Shown here in pieces: positions 17,534 to 26,500 of a stretch of DNA of 38,517 nt. Each line of letters opens with the position of its first letter. The stretch's first letter is position 1. The stretch spans positions 1 through 38,517 of the forward strand of contig JAQWZU010000010.1 in NCBI GenBank assembly GCA_029253285.1, written 5' to 3'. The notes beneath the pieces were generated by a model that was not told where the DNA came from, did not search any database, and worked only from the letters and a program-made list of their open reading frames with translations. The translations under genes were made by a program, and so were the position numbers. Source of the stretch: Akkermansiaceae bacterium (GTDB taxonomy: Bacteria > Verrucomicrobiota > Verrucomicrobiia > Verrucomicrobiales > Akkermansiaceae).

Positions 17534-19081
17534 GTGAAACTTCTCTTCATCTCTATTCTCCTCATTGCGACATCCGTCTTGCATGCAGAGGGAGTCAATT
17601 CCCCGCCTTCCACGAGAGTTGAACTGAATGACACCTCCGAAAGCCCCGCCTCTCCGACTTTCGATATTCATCCCGGGAACAACCGAGTCCGCTATCGACT
17701 CAAAGGACTGGCTCCCACTTGGATCGAGAATGCCGACGAAATGAATCTGGTGGTGAGATTTATTACGGCCAATGGAAATAATCTCCAACGAGGCGCCATC
17801 GGGGTGACTGGCCAGAGCCCCGGTTGGAATGGAAACCCCGAATCAACCCCTCTCGTTCCCCGGGAGATGACTTTCCCCATTCCCCCCGGAACCACCGAAG
17901 TTCAGTTCCTAGTCACCTCCTCCGGATCACCTCAAGCTCTGGGCATTTATATCGTCAGGGATCTCAAAGTGACTCAGGAAAAAGGGGGGCAGAAAGAGGT
18001 TCTCATGGTCAACGGCATGTGTCCCAGGTGGAAAAGGCCACTTTGGAATCAATCTGGCACTCATCCTTCGATGGCCTTGAAAGGCTCCGACTTTCCCCGT
18101 TCACTTCACGTGCAGGATACCGACATCTTAGCCCACGCCGACTGGGGTTCCGCTCCCATTCCCGTCATGGAAGAACAACTCACCCTGTCCTGGCAGGAAG
18201 CTTACAGTATCGGTGCTGGAAAGCATCAAACTGTCGACTACGAGCGACTCCCTCCTGGCGAATACGCTTTTGAAGTCGAGGAACTCGAGATTAATGGCAT
18301 CCCAAGTGGCAGGATTCAAATAGTCAACATTGAAGTCCCCCGGCCACTTCTCCAGTCTTGGTGGTTCTGGCTCCTCTGCCTGACAGCTCTGGCCCTGGTG
18401 ATCTACCTCTTTATCCGCTCACTAGTGAATCGCCGGGTTCGCCGAGCCGTTCGCCATACCCGCCTCATCGAAGACGAACGCCTCCGTATCGCCATGGACC
18501 TCCACGATGATATTGGCACGCGACTCTCCCAAATTTCACTTGCCGGGTCTCATGCCGAAATGAAATCAGATGATCCGGATTCCAAAGAATCCTTTCAGCA
18601 AATCACAAATCTCACCGGTGAGCTCGCCGCCAGCCTCTCGGAAACAGTCTGGATGCTCAGCCCCAAAAACAACGATCTCGAATCGCTCATCGGCTTCCTC
18701 AGCCGCATCGCCAGTGAACTCTGCCGGGCCGGAGAAATTCGCTGCCGAATCAATGCCGAGCCCATCGACGAGGAGATCAAAATCTCCCAGGAATTCCGCC
18801 ACCACTTCGTCCTCTCCGTTAAAGAAGCCCTCAACAACGCCCTGAAACATTCCGGAGCTAAAGAGGTCCGACTGGCGATCAAACTCGATGACGAAATCCT
18901 ATCTGTCATCGTCTCCGATAACGGCGCTGGATTTGATCATTCTCAAAATCTTCCTGGAAATGGACTGAATAGCCTGAGGCAACGCATGGAAGATCTCAAA
19001 GGACACTTCTCGTTCCTCAAATCTGATTCAGGAGGAACCACCATTTCGATGAAAGCTCCGCTCAGGCAGGACGAGTATTAG
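17534..19081 (+). CDS. Membrane sensor histidine kinase, Y_Y_Y / HisKA_3 (NarX-DesK type)
   Basis: A 515-residue two-component sensor. The GTG at 17534 is chosen because a signal peptide (MKLLFISILLIATSVLHAE) follows and AAGGA lies 10 bases upstream (17519-17523); the longer open frame has no membrane or sensor features. Residues 45-270 are periplasmic. The segments VRYRLKGLAPTWIE and YERLPPGEYAFEVE are signatures of a Y_Y_Y domain, here without the usual beta-propeller. One membrane helix spans about 273-296. The phosphoacceptor is His324 in MDLHDDIGTRLSQI, of the HisKA_3 class, and the ATPase domain shows NNALKHSGA, DNGAGFD and GNGLNSLRQRM. The response regulator gene follows after 10 bases. 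Confidence 0.92.
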   Translation: MKLLFISILLIATSVLHAEGVNSPPSTRVELNDTSESPASPTFDIHPGNNRVRYRLKGLAPTWIENADEMNLVVRFITANGNNLQRGAIGVTGQSPGWNGNPESTPLVPREMTFPIPPGTTEVQFLVTSSGSPQALGIYIVRDLKVTQEKGGQKEVLMVNGMCPRWKRPLWNQSGTHPSMALKGSDFPRSLHVQDTDILAHADWGSAPIPVMEEQLTLSWQEAYSIGAGKHQTVDYERLPPGEYAFEVEELEINGIPSGRIQIVNIEVPRPLLQSWWFWLLCLTALALVIYLFIRSLVNRRVRRAVRHTRLIEDERLRIAMDLHDDIGTRLSQISLAGSHAEMKSDDPDSKESFQQITNLTGELAASLSETVWMLSPKNNDLESLIGFLSRIASELCRAGEIRCRINAEPIDEEIKISQEFRHHFVLSVKEALNNALKHSGAKEVRLAIKLDDEILSVIVSDNGAGFDHSQNLPGNGLNSLRQRMEDLKGHFSFLKSDSGGTTISMKAPLRQDEY

Positions 19082-19091
19082 ACCGCGGATC

Positions 19092-19724
19092 ATGATGGAT
19101 CAGAAAAAAACAATCGCCCTCGTCGAAGACGACATTCTTCTGCGGGATCAACTCATCAAGATCCTCAACGACGCACCCGACCTCGAAGTCCTCCTCGCGG
19201 TATCGACAGGCGAAGAAGCCCTGGAAAAAATCCCGTCCCACTCACCAGACGTTATCCTCCTCGACATCAACCTCCCCGGAAAATCAGGGGTCGAGTGCAT
19301 CCGGGAACTCAAAAAGAAGTGTCCCCGCACGGAGGTTATTATGCTCACGGCCTACGAGGAAGAGGACAACATCTTCAATGCCCTCCGCGAAGGTGCCAGC
19401 GGCTACCTGTTAAAAACAAGCTCTCCCGAGGAACTCTTCGACGCCATTCGCGATGTTTATTCCGGTGGCGCTCCCTTCTCCAGCCACATCGCCCGCAAGG
19501 TCGCGCAATACTTCCGGCAAGATCGCGAAGTGGTCGAAGAAAACGAATCACTCTCCCCCCGCGAACGGGAGGTCCTCAAGCTCCTATCCTCCGGCTACAT
19601 CTACAAAGAAGTCGCCGACCAACTCAACATCACGATCGAGACCGTGCGCACCTACGTGAAGCGGATCTGCGCCAAACTTCACGTGCGCAGTAAAACGGAA
19701 GCGATCTTGAAATTTCGCCAGTAA
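19092..19724 (+). CDS. NarL/FixJ-family response regulator
   Basis: A 210-residue DNA-binding regulator, partner of the kinase just upstream. The receiver domain (1-125) has the acidic pair Asp13-Asp14, phosphoacceptor Asp58 in VILLDINLPG, Thr near 86 and Lys108 in GYLLKTS. The C-terminal LuxR-type helix-turn-helix is at about 150-205 (LSPREREVLKLLSSGYIYKE, then TVRTYVKRICAKLHVRSKTEA). The next downstream element, 20 bases after the stop, is copy 1 of the 17-bp palindrome, then the surface-protein gene. Its DNA target is unknown; the palindrome family is one candidate. Confidence 0.95.
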   Translation: MMDQKKTIALVEDDILLRDQLIKILNDAPDLEVLLAVSTGEEALEKIPSHSPDVILLDINLPGKSGVECIRELKKKCPRTEVIMLTAYEEEDNIFNALREGASGYLLKTSSPEELFDAIRDVYSGGAPFSSHIARKVAQYFRQDREVVEENESLSPREREVLKLLSSGYIYKEVADQLNITIETVRTYVKRICAKLHVRSKTEAILKFRQ

Positions 19725-19744
19725 GTAGCTGATTACTCATGTTT

Positions 19745-19761
19745 GTCCCCTCTTTGGGGAC
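19745..19761 (+). repeat. 17-bp palindrome, copy 1 (GTCCCC-TCTTT-GGGGAC)
   Basis: First of five near-identical palindromes. It lies 20 bases after the response-regulator stop and 101 bases before the ATG of the surface-protein gene. Read with transcription it is TGTCCCC-TC-TTT-GGGGACT, the same orientation and flanking T bases as the other four. Confidence 0.85.
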
Positions 19762-19862
19762 TAGCGAGATGCCGCTCTGCTATCGTATTTTATCCCTTAT
19801 CTTTACTACAAAACCCCAGTCCGGATCGGTTTACAGTAGTGATTAGAATAGCATTTCGCCTA

Positions 19863-21989
19863 ATGAAACAAACACACCTTCAACCTTTATCGTTTTCTCT
19901 TTCGCTTTTGTCCTGTGCGATTGCCTCAGGCCAAAATATCACCACTAACGAGTGGATCGGCGACGACTCTTCCGATTGGAACACCGGCTCAAACTGGTCC
20001 TTGGGAACCGTCCCAAGCGGCAGTGACAACGCCGGAATTTCCCTCGAGACTCCTGCTGTGGCGACCTCCGCTGCTACCGCCAGCGACCTCACCCAACTCC
20101 TTATTGTCGGGAACACTCTCGATCTCAATCACAGCCTGGGAATTATCGGCACTCCATTCATCGCTGGAGCTCCCAATATCCAGCCCACCGGAGGCTTCTA
20201 TCTGGGCACGGGTGGTTCGGCTGATCCCGCAATTCTAAACATTAACGATGGCGGCGCGCTCACTGTCACCGAGGGCAACTTCCGCATCGGTCGGGCGAAC
20301 AATGTTGCGACGCTGAATCTTGTCGACGGCGCAACGCTTACCGTCACTGGAAAAGGCTTTGACGTCGGCCGGGACAACTTCTCAGCGTCCATCCTTAATC
20401 AAACGGGAGGAACCCTAAACCACGGTGGTATCACGAGTAGCGACTTTAAGGTCGGAGCTTTTGGCGGCACCGGAACTTACAATCTCAGCGATGGAATCGC
20501 TTCGGTGCGGAATCTCCGTATCAATTTCGGCCAGAACACCAATGGGGATATTGGTAAAGGAGTTCTTAATCATTCTGGTGGAGCCCTCTCTTCAGAAGCG
20601 GGGTTCGCCATCGGTTGGGCGAACCGAGGAGACTCCGAGTATAACCTCTCGGGAGGGATCCTCAACGTCGATGGGAGTCTTCGCATGGGAGTCGGCACAA
20701 ATGCTGAATCCACCCCGGAACACACCACCACAAACACCTTCACTCAAACTGGAGGATCTGTCTTTTGTAATGCACTCTCCATTGGAGAAAGGCCCATCCA
20801 TCAGAATAGCTATACAATCTCCAGTGGAACTCTCGAAACCAATGCCGCCCTCACTATTGGCGCAGTCAGCGCAGGGGCGACCGGAGAAATGACAATCAGT
20901 GGAGATGCCGAGGTTACTACAAACAATCTCGTACTTGGAATTGTCGATGATGCCATCGGCATTCTCAATCTCGATGGCGGCGTCCTCAATGTGAACCAAA
21001 TTCTCTCCGGGCAGACAAATACCCTTCCCCAGGTCCTGAATCTCAATGGAGGCACCATTAAAGCGAAGCAAAACACCGGAAACCTCATCCATGGAGGTTT
21101 TGCGCTAGCTCCAATCTTACACGAAAATGGCGTCACCATCGATTCGAATGGATTCAACGTTTCAGTCGGAAGTATCGGCGGCGCAGGGCCCATCACCAAG
21201 CTTGGTGACAACACTCTCACTTTCCGCCTTCCCAGCACTTTCGTAGGTGATGTCATCGTCAACGAAGGCTCCGTTAATGTCGCCGTTGCAGGTGGTCTCC
21301 ATTTTAAACCGGAAGCAAGTGGCGTCACCAATAAAGTCACCGGAAACGGCACTGGGACTTTCAACTTTTCTGGAAAAATGACAATCGACCTCGCAGATGC
21401 CGCCCCCAACGGCGCATGGACGATCATCGACTCGGCGAACCTTGATCTCGCCACCTATGGAGGGGCTTTCGAAGTCGTCGACTGGAACGACGAAGGAGAT
21501 CAAACTTGGACCATCACCTCGATGGGCACCGACTACGTCTTCGATGAAGCCACTGGACAAATCACCACCGGAACCGGAGCAAATGCTTACGAAGCTTGGG
21601 CAGGTATCAATGGACTCACCGCCGCAAATAACGATGAAGCCCAAGACCCTGATCAAGATGGCATTCCCAACATTCTCGAATTTGTTACCGGAAACGATCC
21701 CCTCGCTGCGGAAGCCAACGTCTTTAGCTCGGTAGAGTTGAATGATACGAGTTACGATCTTGAATTCAGCCGCAGCGACGAATCCGAAGGCATTACCGCT
21801 CTGGTTCTCCAATATGGTTCGAACCTCGTCGGTTGGACCGACATTCCCATAGGCGAGACCACTTCGGGACAGGTGACTGTTCAAGAAAATGACGCGGAGC
21901 CGGACACCGTCACCATCTCTCTTGACCGTTCGCTCGCAATTGATGAGAAGCTCTTCGTTCGCCTCAGTCAATCAAGCGAAGCCAACTGA
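19863..21989 (+). CDS. Large secreted beta-strand-repeat (autotransporter-like) surface protein
   Basis: A 708-residue exported protein. I chose the ATG at 19863 because the signal peptide (MKQTHLQPLSFSLSLLSCAI) starts there; a TTG at 19743 in the same frame lies inside palindrome copy 1. Residues 30-480 are repeated short strands rich in Asn, Gly and Thr with recurring words such as LNLDGG, LNHSGG, YNLSGG and FTQTGG, as in autotransporter-associated beta-strand or beta-helix proteins. Around residue 600 comes a calcium-binding-type DPDQDGIPNILEFVTGNDPL, then a beta domain (YDLEFSRS, LVLQYGSNLVGWTDIP) ending FVRLSQS. There is no PEP-CTERM tail and no outer-membrane barrel, so the surface anchoring route is unclear. 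A good terminator follows. Confidence 0.88.
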   Translation: MKQTHLQPLSFSLSLLSCAIASGQNITTNEWIGDDSSDWNTGSNWSLGTVPSGSDNAGISLETPAVATSAATASDLTQLLIVGNTLDLNHSLGIIGTPFIAGAPNIQPTGGFYLGTGGSADPAILNINDGGALTVTEGNFRIGRANNVATLNLVDGATLTVTGKGFDVGRDNFSASILNQTGGTLNHGGITSSDFKVGAFGGTGTYNLSDGIASVRNLRINFGQNTNGDIGKGVLNHSGGALSSEAGFAIGWANRGDSEYNLSGGILNVDGSLRMGVGTNAESTPEHTTTNTFTQTGGSVFCNALSIGERPIHQNSYTISSGTLETNAALTIGAVSAGATGEMTISGDAEVTTNNLVLGIVDDAIGILNLDGGVLNVNQILSGQTNTLPQVLNLNGGTIKAKQNTGNLIHGGFALAPILHENGVTIDSNGFNVSVGSIGGAGPITKLGDNTLTFRLPSTFVGDVIVNEGSVNVAVAGGLHFKPEASGVTNKVTGNGTGTFNFSGKMTIDLADAAPNGAWTIIDSANLDLATYGGAFEVVDWNDEGDQTWTITSMGTDYVFDEATGQITTGTGANAYEAWAGINGLTAANNDEAQDPDQDGIPNILEFVTGNDPLAAEANVFSSVELNDTSYDLEFSRSDESEGITALVLQYGSNLVGWTDIPIGETTSGQVTVQENDAEPDTVTISLDRSLAIDEKLFVRLSQSSEAN

Positions 21990-22005
21990 TCTCCACAGCC
22001 GATCG

Positions 22006-22023
22006 AGGGAGAGCACTCTCCCT
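22006..22023. other. Hairpin AGGGAGAG-CA-CTCTCCCT downstream of surface-protein gene
   Basis: An 8-bp perfect inverted repeat begins 16 bases after the stop at 21989. TCGA on both sides could extend the stem past a small bulge. It has no T-run, so it may act as an RNA 3' stabiliser rather than a terminator. Confidence 0.4.
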
Positions 22024-22041
22024 TATCGAACGTCTCTAAAG

Positions 22042-22080
22042 CGCCCCAGTCTCGTTTACCTGAGTATGGGGCGTGTTTTT
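22042..22080 (+). terminator. Intrinsic terminator of the surface-protein gene
   Basis: CGCCCCA at 22042-22048 pairs with TGGGGCG at 22067-22073, and a run of five T bases follows at 22076-22080. The loop is 18 bases and can fold weakly itself (CTC/GAG). It lies about 50 bases past the stop codon at 21989. Confidence 0.7.
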
Positions 22081-22192
22081 ATGCATCGCCATACAACTCG
22101 GATATGTGTTGTCACAAGTTAACCGAGCGCTTTTTCCCCCATTCTCTTGCCTCCCCCGGTGAGAACCACCCCGACGGTGAAGGAGCGCCCAT

Positions 22193-22228
22193 AAAAAAAG
22201 AGCAAAGAGGACTGATGCCTCTTTGCTC
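22193..22228 (-). terminator. Strong intrinsic terminator of the PEP-CTERM gene
   Basis: On the minus strand, GAGCAAAGAGG (22228-22218) pairs perfectly with CCTCTTTGCTC (22210-22200) across a 7-base loop and is followed by seven T bases (22199-22193). The stem is 11 bp without mismatch. It lies 21 bases past the stop of the gene at 22250. Confidence 0.93.
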
Positions 22229-22249
22229 CTGTGAAAAACCGGCAATAAA

Positions 22250-23038
22250 CTAGCGGCGGCGGCGCATCATGAGGCCAACGAGAGCAAGTCCGCTGAGTAG
22301 CGCAGAGCTTGGCTCGGGAACCGAAGTGATGTCGAAGGTGAGTGAGTTCAGGCGGTAACCTTCTGCTGGATCGCCAGCCCCTTCTTCATCAAGAACCTCA
22401 AAGCGCAGGAAGCCTCCACTGGCGAATGATAAGCCGTCTGCGCTCGTGTTCACTGCTCCCACTCCGTTGTTAAAGTAATTCACAGAAGTGGAATCGGACG
22501 TTACCGTAGGGTCCGAATTACCATTGCCGGTGAAGGTGAATTCATCCAGCGTCGCTGCCACCGCTCCTGAAGAAAGAGAGAAGACAATCCGCTCGATATT
22601 TCCATTGGGTAAAGTAGCGCCGTCGATCACGCTAGCGTTTTGGCCGAAGATACCAATGGTGCCCCCGCTTTGAAGGCCATCACCGGATATCCCAACGGCA
22701 TCAAAAACAGTCCCCGCATCGTTTCGACGCTCACCTGCGACTGTCAAAGTAAACGAAGTTCCGAAGAGAGCCGCATCAGAAACGGTTCCCGCAGAGCCAT
22801 CCCAACCATTCACCGTAGCGATGGAATCGGCATTCGCGCTCGTGGTCGTAGCATTCACAGTCACGTTACCAGTGCCATCGACCGTAAAATCAAAAGTGAG
22901 CGAATTGCCAAGATTCAAACGAGTTGGTCCGGCAAATACGGAATCAACGGGGAACGCAAGTGAAATGGCTCCGGAGGCGCTACTCCCAACACCGAGGGCA
23001 AGGAGGGCGATCATGTTTTTACAATGAGATAGTTTCAT
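22250..23038 (-). CDS. PEP-CTERM sorting-domain protein
   Basis: A 262-residue exported protein with an N-terminal signal (MKLSHCKNMIALLALGVGSS) and a classic PEP-CTERM tail: VPEPSSALLSGLALVGLMM followed by four arginines. Such tails are recognised, cut and transferred by an exosortase during export, usually to the cell surface or extracellular matrix. The mature part is low in Cys and Lys and rich in Thr, Ser, Asn and Gly, as expected for a beta-sandwich matrix protein. No exosortase gene is in the window. Palindrome copy 2 lies 95 bases upstream of the start, and a strong terminator follows the stop. Confidence 0.95.
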   Translation of the reverse strand: MKLSHCKNMIALLALGVGSSASGAISLAFPVDSVFAGPTRLNLGNSLTFDFTVDGTGNVTVNATTTSANADSIATVNGWDGSAGTVSDAALFGTSFTLTVAGERRNDAGTVFDAVGISGDGLQSGGTIGIFGQNASVIDGATLPNGNIERIVFSLSSGAVAATLDEFTFTGNGNSDPTVTSDSTSVNYFNNGVGAVNTSADGLSFASGGFLRFEVLDEEGAGDPAEGYRLNSLTFDITSVPEPSSALLSGLALVGLMMRRRR

Positions 23039-23133
23039 AATTTGGTTGTGAGTTCTTCCGCGAAAGAGGCAAAATCAGAGTAGTAGCCGCAACGGAACGG
23101 GAGGATCGTAGTAACTGGAGGCCTTATCGGGTA

Positions 23134-23150
23134 GTCCCCAAAGTGGGGAC
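23134..23150 (-). repeat. 17-bp palindrome, copy 2 (GTCCCC-AAAGT-GGGGAC on +)
   Basis: Lies 95 bases upstream of the PEP-CTERM start and 30 bases after the stop of the fragmentary frame 23181-23348. Read with leftward transcription it is TGTCCCC-AC-TTT-GGGGACT. Confidence 0.85.
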
Positions 23151-23180
23151 AATGGATCCTGCTTCATCGGCTGAACAATC

Positions 23181-23348
23181 TTACGGAGTCGTGACTTCTG
23201 CCCTGATGAACTGACGAATTTCATCTGCAATCGGGGTAGCACTTCGAAAGAGCAAATGATCTACTTTATTCTCAATCAACGGGCAATCGCCCGCCTCCGA
23301 ACTCCAAATACCGAGGTCAAGTGAGATCGCTGCTGCGTGATTGCTCCC
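23181..23348 (-). pseudogene. Possible gene remnant or short uncharacterised frame
   Basis: On the minus strand this stretch translates for 55 codons to a TAA at 23181-23183, ending DHLLFRSATPIADEIRQFIR then AEVTTP. The composition looks like real protein, with an amphipathic helical end, but there is no ATG; only TTG codons could start it. The upstream boundary is a TGA at 23349-23351, beyond which a different frame is open. A decayed or frameshifted gene would explain this, but chance cannot be excluded. It lies between palindrome copies 3 and 2. I recognise no family. Confidence 0.25.
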
Positions 23349-23520
23349 TCATTCTGAAATCCTCCTGGGGCTCCGACATACGAATGAGAAAAATCCACCT
23401 GCACTGCCGCATGGGCACATGAGAAGCTGGAGCACCAGCCGACAACAGGGAGTTTCCAAAGAGAGACCAGAGGGCGAATAACCACACAAAATGCTATCCC
23501 AATTTTTGGGCTCCGCAAAA

Positions 23521-23537
23521 GTCCCCAAATGGGGGAC
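23521..23537 (-). repeat. 17-bp palindrome, copy 3 (GTCCCC-AAATG-GGGGAC on +)
   Basis: Lies 12 bases after the stop of the CotH/lamin-tail gene and 370 bases before copy 2. Read with leftward transcription it is TGTCCCC-CA-TTT-GGGGACT. Confidence 0.85.
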
Positions 23538-23549
23538 AAACCGGACCGA

Positions 23550-26500
23550 TCACTGGACCGTCGCCGAAATTCGGTAGAAAAGACGTTGGCGCAAATCAAC
23601 AGGCGGCATCACCACCATTGTCACCGAGGACCTGCCATCTCCCAGGGGCTCTTCAGATTTCAAAGTGACTCGTGAATCCTCTCCCCAAGCTTCGAGATCG
23701 CTCGAGAGCTCGATTCCGAGAACGACCCTATCCGCCGCAATGCTTCGAGTAAATGTCAGCGTCGGTAGGACTGTCTGCACTCCTTCAAGTAAATGAGTCT
23801 CTAGGCTGATCGAGGGTCGGATCGCCGGAACTCCCAGATCGTTTCCGAGCACGTAGTCCAGTAAACCCCCGGGAAGGTCCGCCGGAAGAGGCAAAGAATC
23901 GGCTACCCCGGGTCCACCGCCAAGAGCCGCGCTCATCCGCCAGCCTGCAGGCTCGTCAAGGTTCGCTGGGTCAGTTAGCACAAGACTGTATCCTTGATCC
24001 GCAGCAAGCGGCCACCCTTGATCATCCCGATAATGAAATTCCAGGATGGTATTGTTGAGAGCGTCTTCCAGTTTCACCGCGTCATCTGAATTACTCAACT
24101 TACTGTTGTTTTGAAAGACACCTGCAATCGGGAAGCCCGTTCCGTGGACGGCTTCGAAAGCCGCGATGTCACGCACCACAAGCACCCGTTCTCCGGGAGC
24201 GAGCGATGTCACCGCCGACCCGGTAAAATTAAACTCCACCCCGGAGGTGAAGCGCACGTTCGTGAGGTCGAGCGTGGTGCTTGTGCTCGTGTTGAGAAGT
24301 TCGATAAATTCAGCATCCCCATCCGGCTCGGGATGATACATCAACTCGGTGATGCTGAGGTAGGACTGGGCATCGCTGGCATTCCCTGAATAAGTAAGAC
24401 TCGCATTCAGCACTCCACCATCATCGGTCAGAATAATCGTCTCCCCTTGGTTGGAAAGATGCCCGGAATAGCCTCCCTGCACGAAGTTTCCTTCGCCAGC
24501 GCTCGGGCTTGTCGCACGGGCACGGAAGACGCTCACATCCGGCGTCACATAAAGGGTGCCATTTGCCGGAATCACTGTTCCCGGTTTGAACTGATGGGTC
24601 ACTGCATCACTGAGCGACCAACCAGAAATATCAATCGCTTTGCTGTGAGGGTTCGTAATCTCAATAAACTCCTCGTCTTGGATTCCCGATGCCGGAGAGG
24701 ATTCGATACTCTCGATCACCAGGAACGGATTCACTCCCTCGCCCGTCTCAGAAAGGCTCCCGAGCAGTTGCACATTGAGCACAAAGTCATCGTTGATCGT
24801 GCTCTGGTTGAAACCATGGACCGCGAGAATATTTGTCCCGTTCTCGAGAAGGCCCATGACGTCATCCAGATCAAAGGAATCATAAGTCGATGAATTCGCC
24901 TCGTGAGTGCCATCCGACGTCGAATCAAAAACCGGGTTAGCGGGCGCATTCACTTCTTGGACCGCCACGCCATTCAAATATACGATAAAGCCATCGTCAT
25001 ACTGCATCTTCAGCTCCAGGCCCTCCAGCGCATCCTTATCAGAGACTTCAAAAGGGACTCTTAAAAATAGGGACGCATTCTTTGTCCACATTTCACTCTG
25101 CACATCAGTTGAAATGATCGCATTGTAACCCGACCCGAGATCATAGCCGATCGCGGCGTTCCCGCTCCCCCAGCTGGAATCATCAAAGGGTTCATCCCCA
25201 CCTGTCCAAGAGAGGCCCGCTGATCCATCAGTGGGAATGAGGAAGCGGGAGGCGCTCACAGCCGTCACCAAATTCCCCGAGAAACCCGGATCCAGCTCTT
25301 TCTGGGGCAGCGGAATCTCCCCACCTTTCCCGACGACCTGGTGCTCATAAATCTCCTCCCGCCGTCCCGTGAGAAACTCCGTTTTATAACGAGTAATCGC
25401 TTCCGCCATCGTCTCCACATCAGGATGGTTCGTCGTGAATGGAACCTGGCCTCCTCCTTGTCCGCTCAGCCACGATCCCCACTTCTCAAAATCCAACTGC
25501 GCATCAGATTTCGTGTGCGAAGGATCATCAATGAGCGCTGAAAGCTCATCGAGTCGTTGTTCAAAAAAGCGCTCCTCCAACGGCGTCGAAGCTTCCTGTA
25601 GAAATCGATCATGCAGAGTCCGCATGCGCCGCACCAGCATCTGCTTCAGCTCGGAATTTGCACGGATCTGAGAAATCAGACGCACCGCTCCACCCACGAA
25701 TATTTTATCTTTGGTCAAAATCGCGTTGTTGAAATACTTGTTCGCCTGATCGAACTGCCGCCCCTGCGAAAGGTCGAGGTCCCAGGGAAGCATCGCCCAT
25801 TCATCACTCTTCCCCGTGTCACGATAGAGATACCAGTTCTTGCGCTGAATATCGACATTGCGGATCACCGTCATCGTCGCGAGATAATTGATCGTGCTCG
25901 GCAGGTCGATGTTGTCGTAGAGGTAGTTTTCCAAACTCGTTCCTCCCAGATCAAGCCCATCAATGAGCGACTGCAGATCAGAATTATCCTCCTCCTTCCG
26001 CGTCTTCTTCTGCATTCCAAAATCCGCCATGTCGCCTTCGTCTTTGTTAAGACGCATGTCATAGGCCTTATAAAGCACCCCCTCCGGATTCAGGCCGGCG
26101 CGCTCCAGATAGGTTTCATCGCCATCTTCCACCAAATCCGCCGTCGAGAAGAACTCCCCATTCTGATGCACCCGCACCGTGTAGGCAAAGTGTGCCGCCA
26201 CTCCCGCCCTGCGCATTACCTCGTAAGCCAAAGCATGACGCACCTTTGACTTATCTGCCCAGTTCGTCAGCAGATCGATGTCCGAGACTCGCGGAGCCTC
26301 CGCACTCCACTCAAATTTATGACCTTTGTTGAAGTCGATATTGTAGGACTTCTTTGGGAAAGAAGACGTCGATTGGCCATGCAACTTAAAGCCCACGTTA
26401 TCGTAAAATTGCCCGCGATAATACAGTGCCCCGGGAGCTCCTCGGTCACCCGTTGGAAATCTCACCGCCGCCGCTGTTGGATTTTCGATGAACCAATACA

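Larger units (their letters stand above)
23039..23549. other. 511-base gap with two palindromes and no clear gene
   Basis: This gap separates the PEP-CTERM start from the CotH-protein stop. It holds palindrome copies 2 (23134-23150) and 3 (23521-23537), which bracket 370 bases. On the minus strand, 23181-23348 reads as 55 codons of plausible protein without a good start. A longer minus-strand frame (23276-23599) runs out of the CotH gene in another phase and is not convincing. The 95 bases nearest the PEP-CTERM gene should hold its promoter, but no clear boxes were seen. Confidence 0.5.

Noticed and set aside
19743-19862. TTG start for the surface protein
   Set aside because: It lies inside palindrome copy 1, and the signal peptide begins only at the ATG at 19863.
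23276-23599. 107-codon minus-strand frame starting inside the CotH gene
   Set aside because: It starts out of phase in the CotH 3' end and reads through palindrome copy 3; no family is recognisable.
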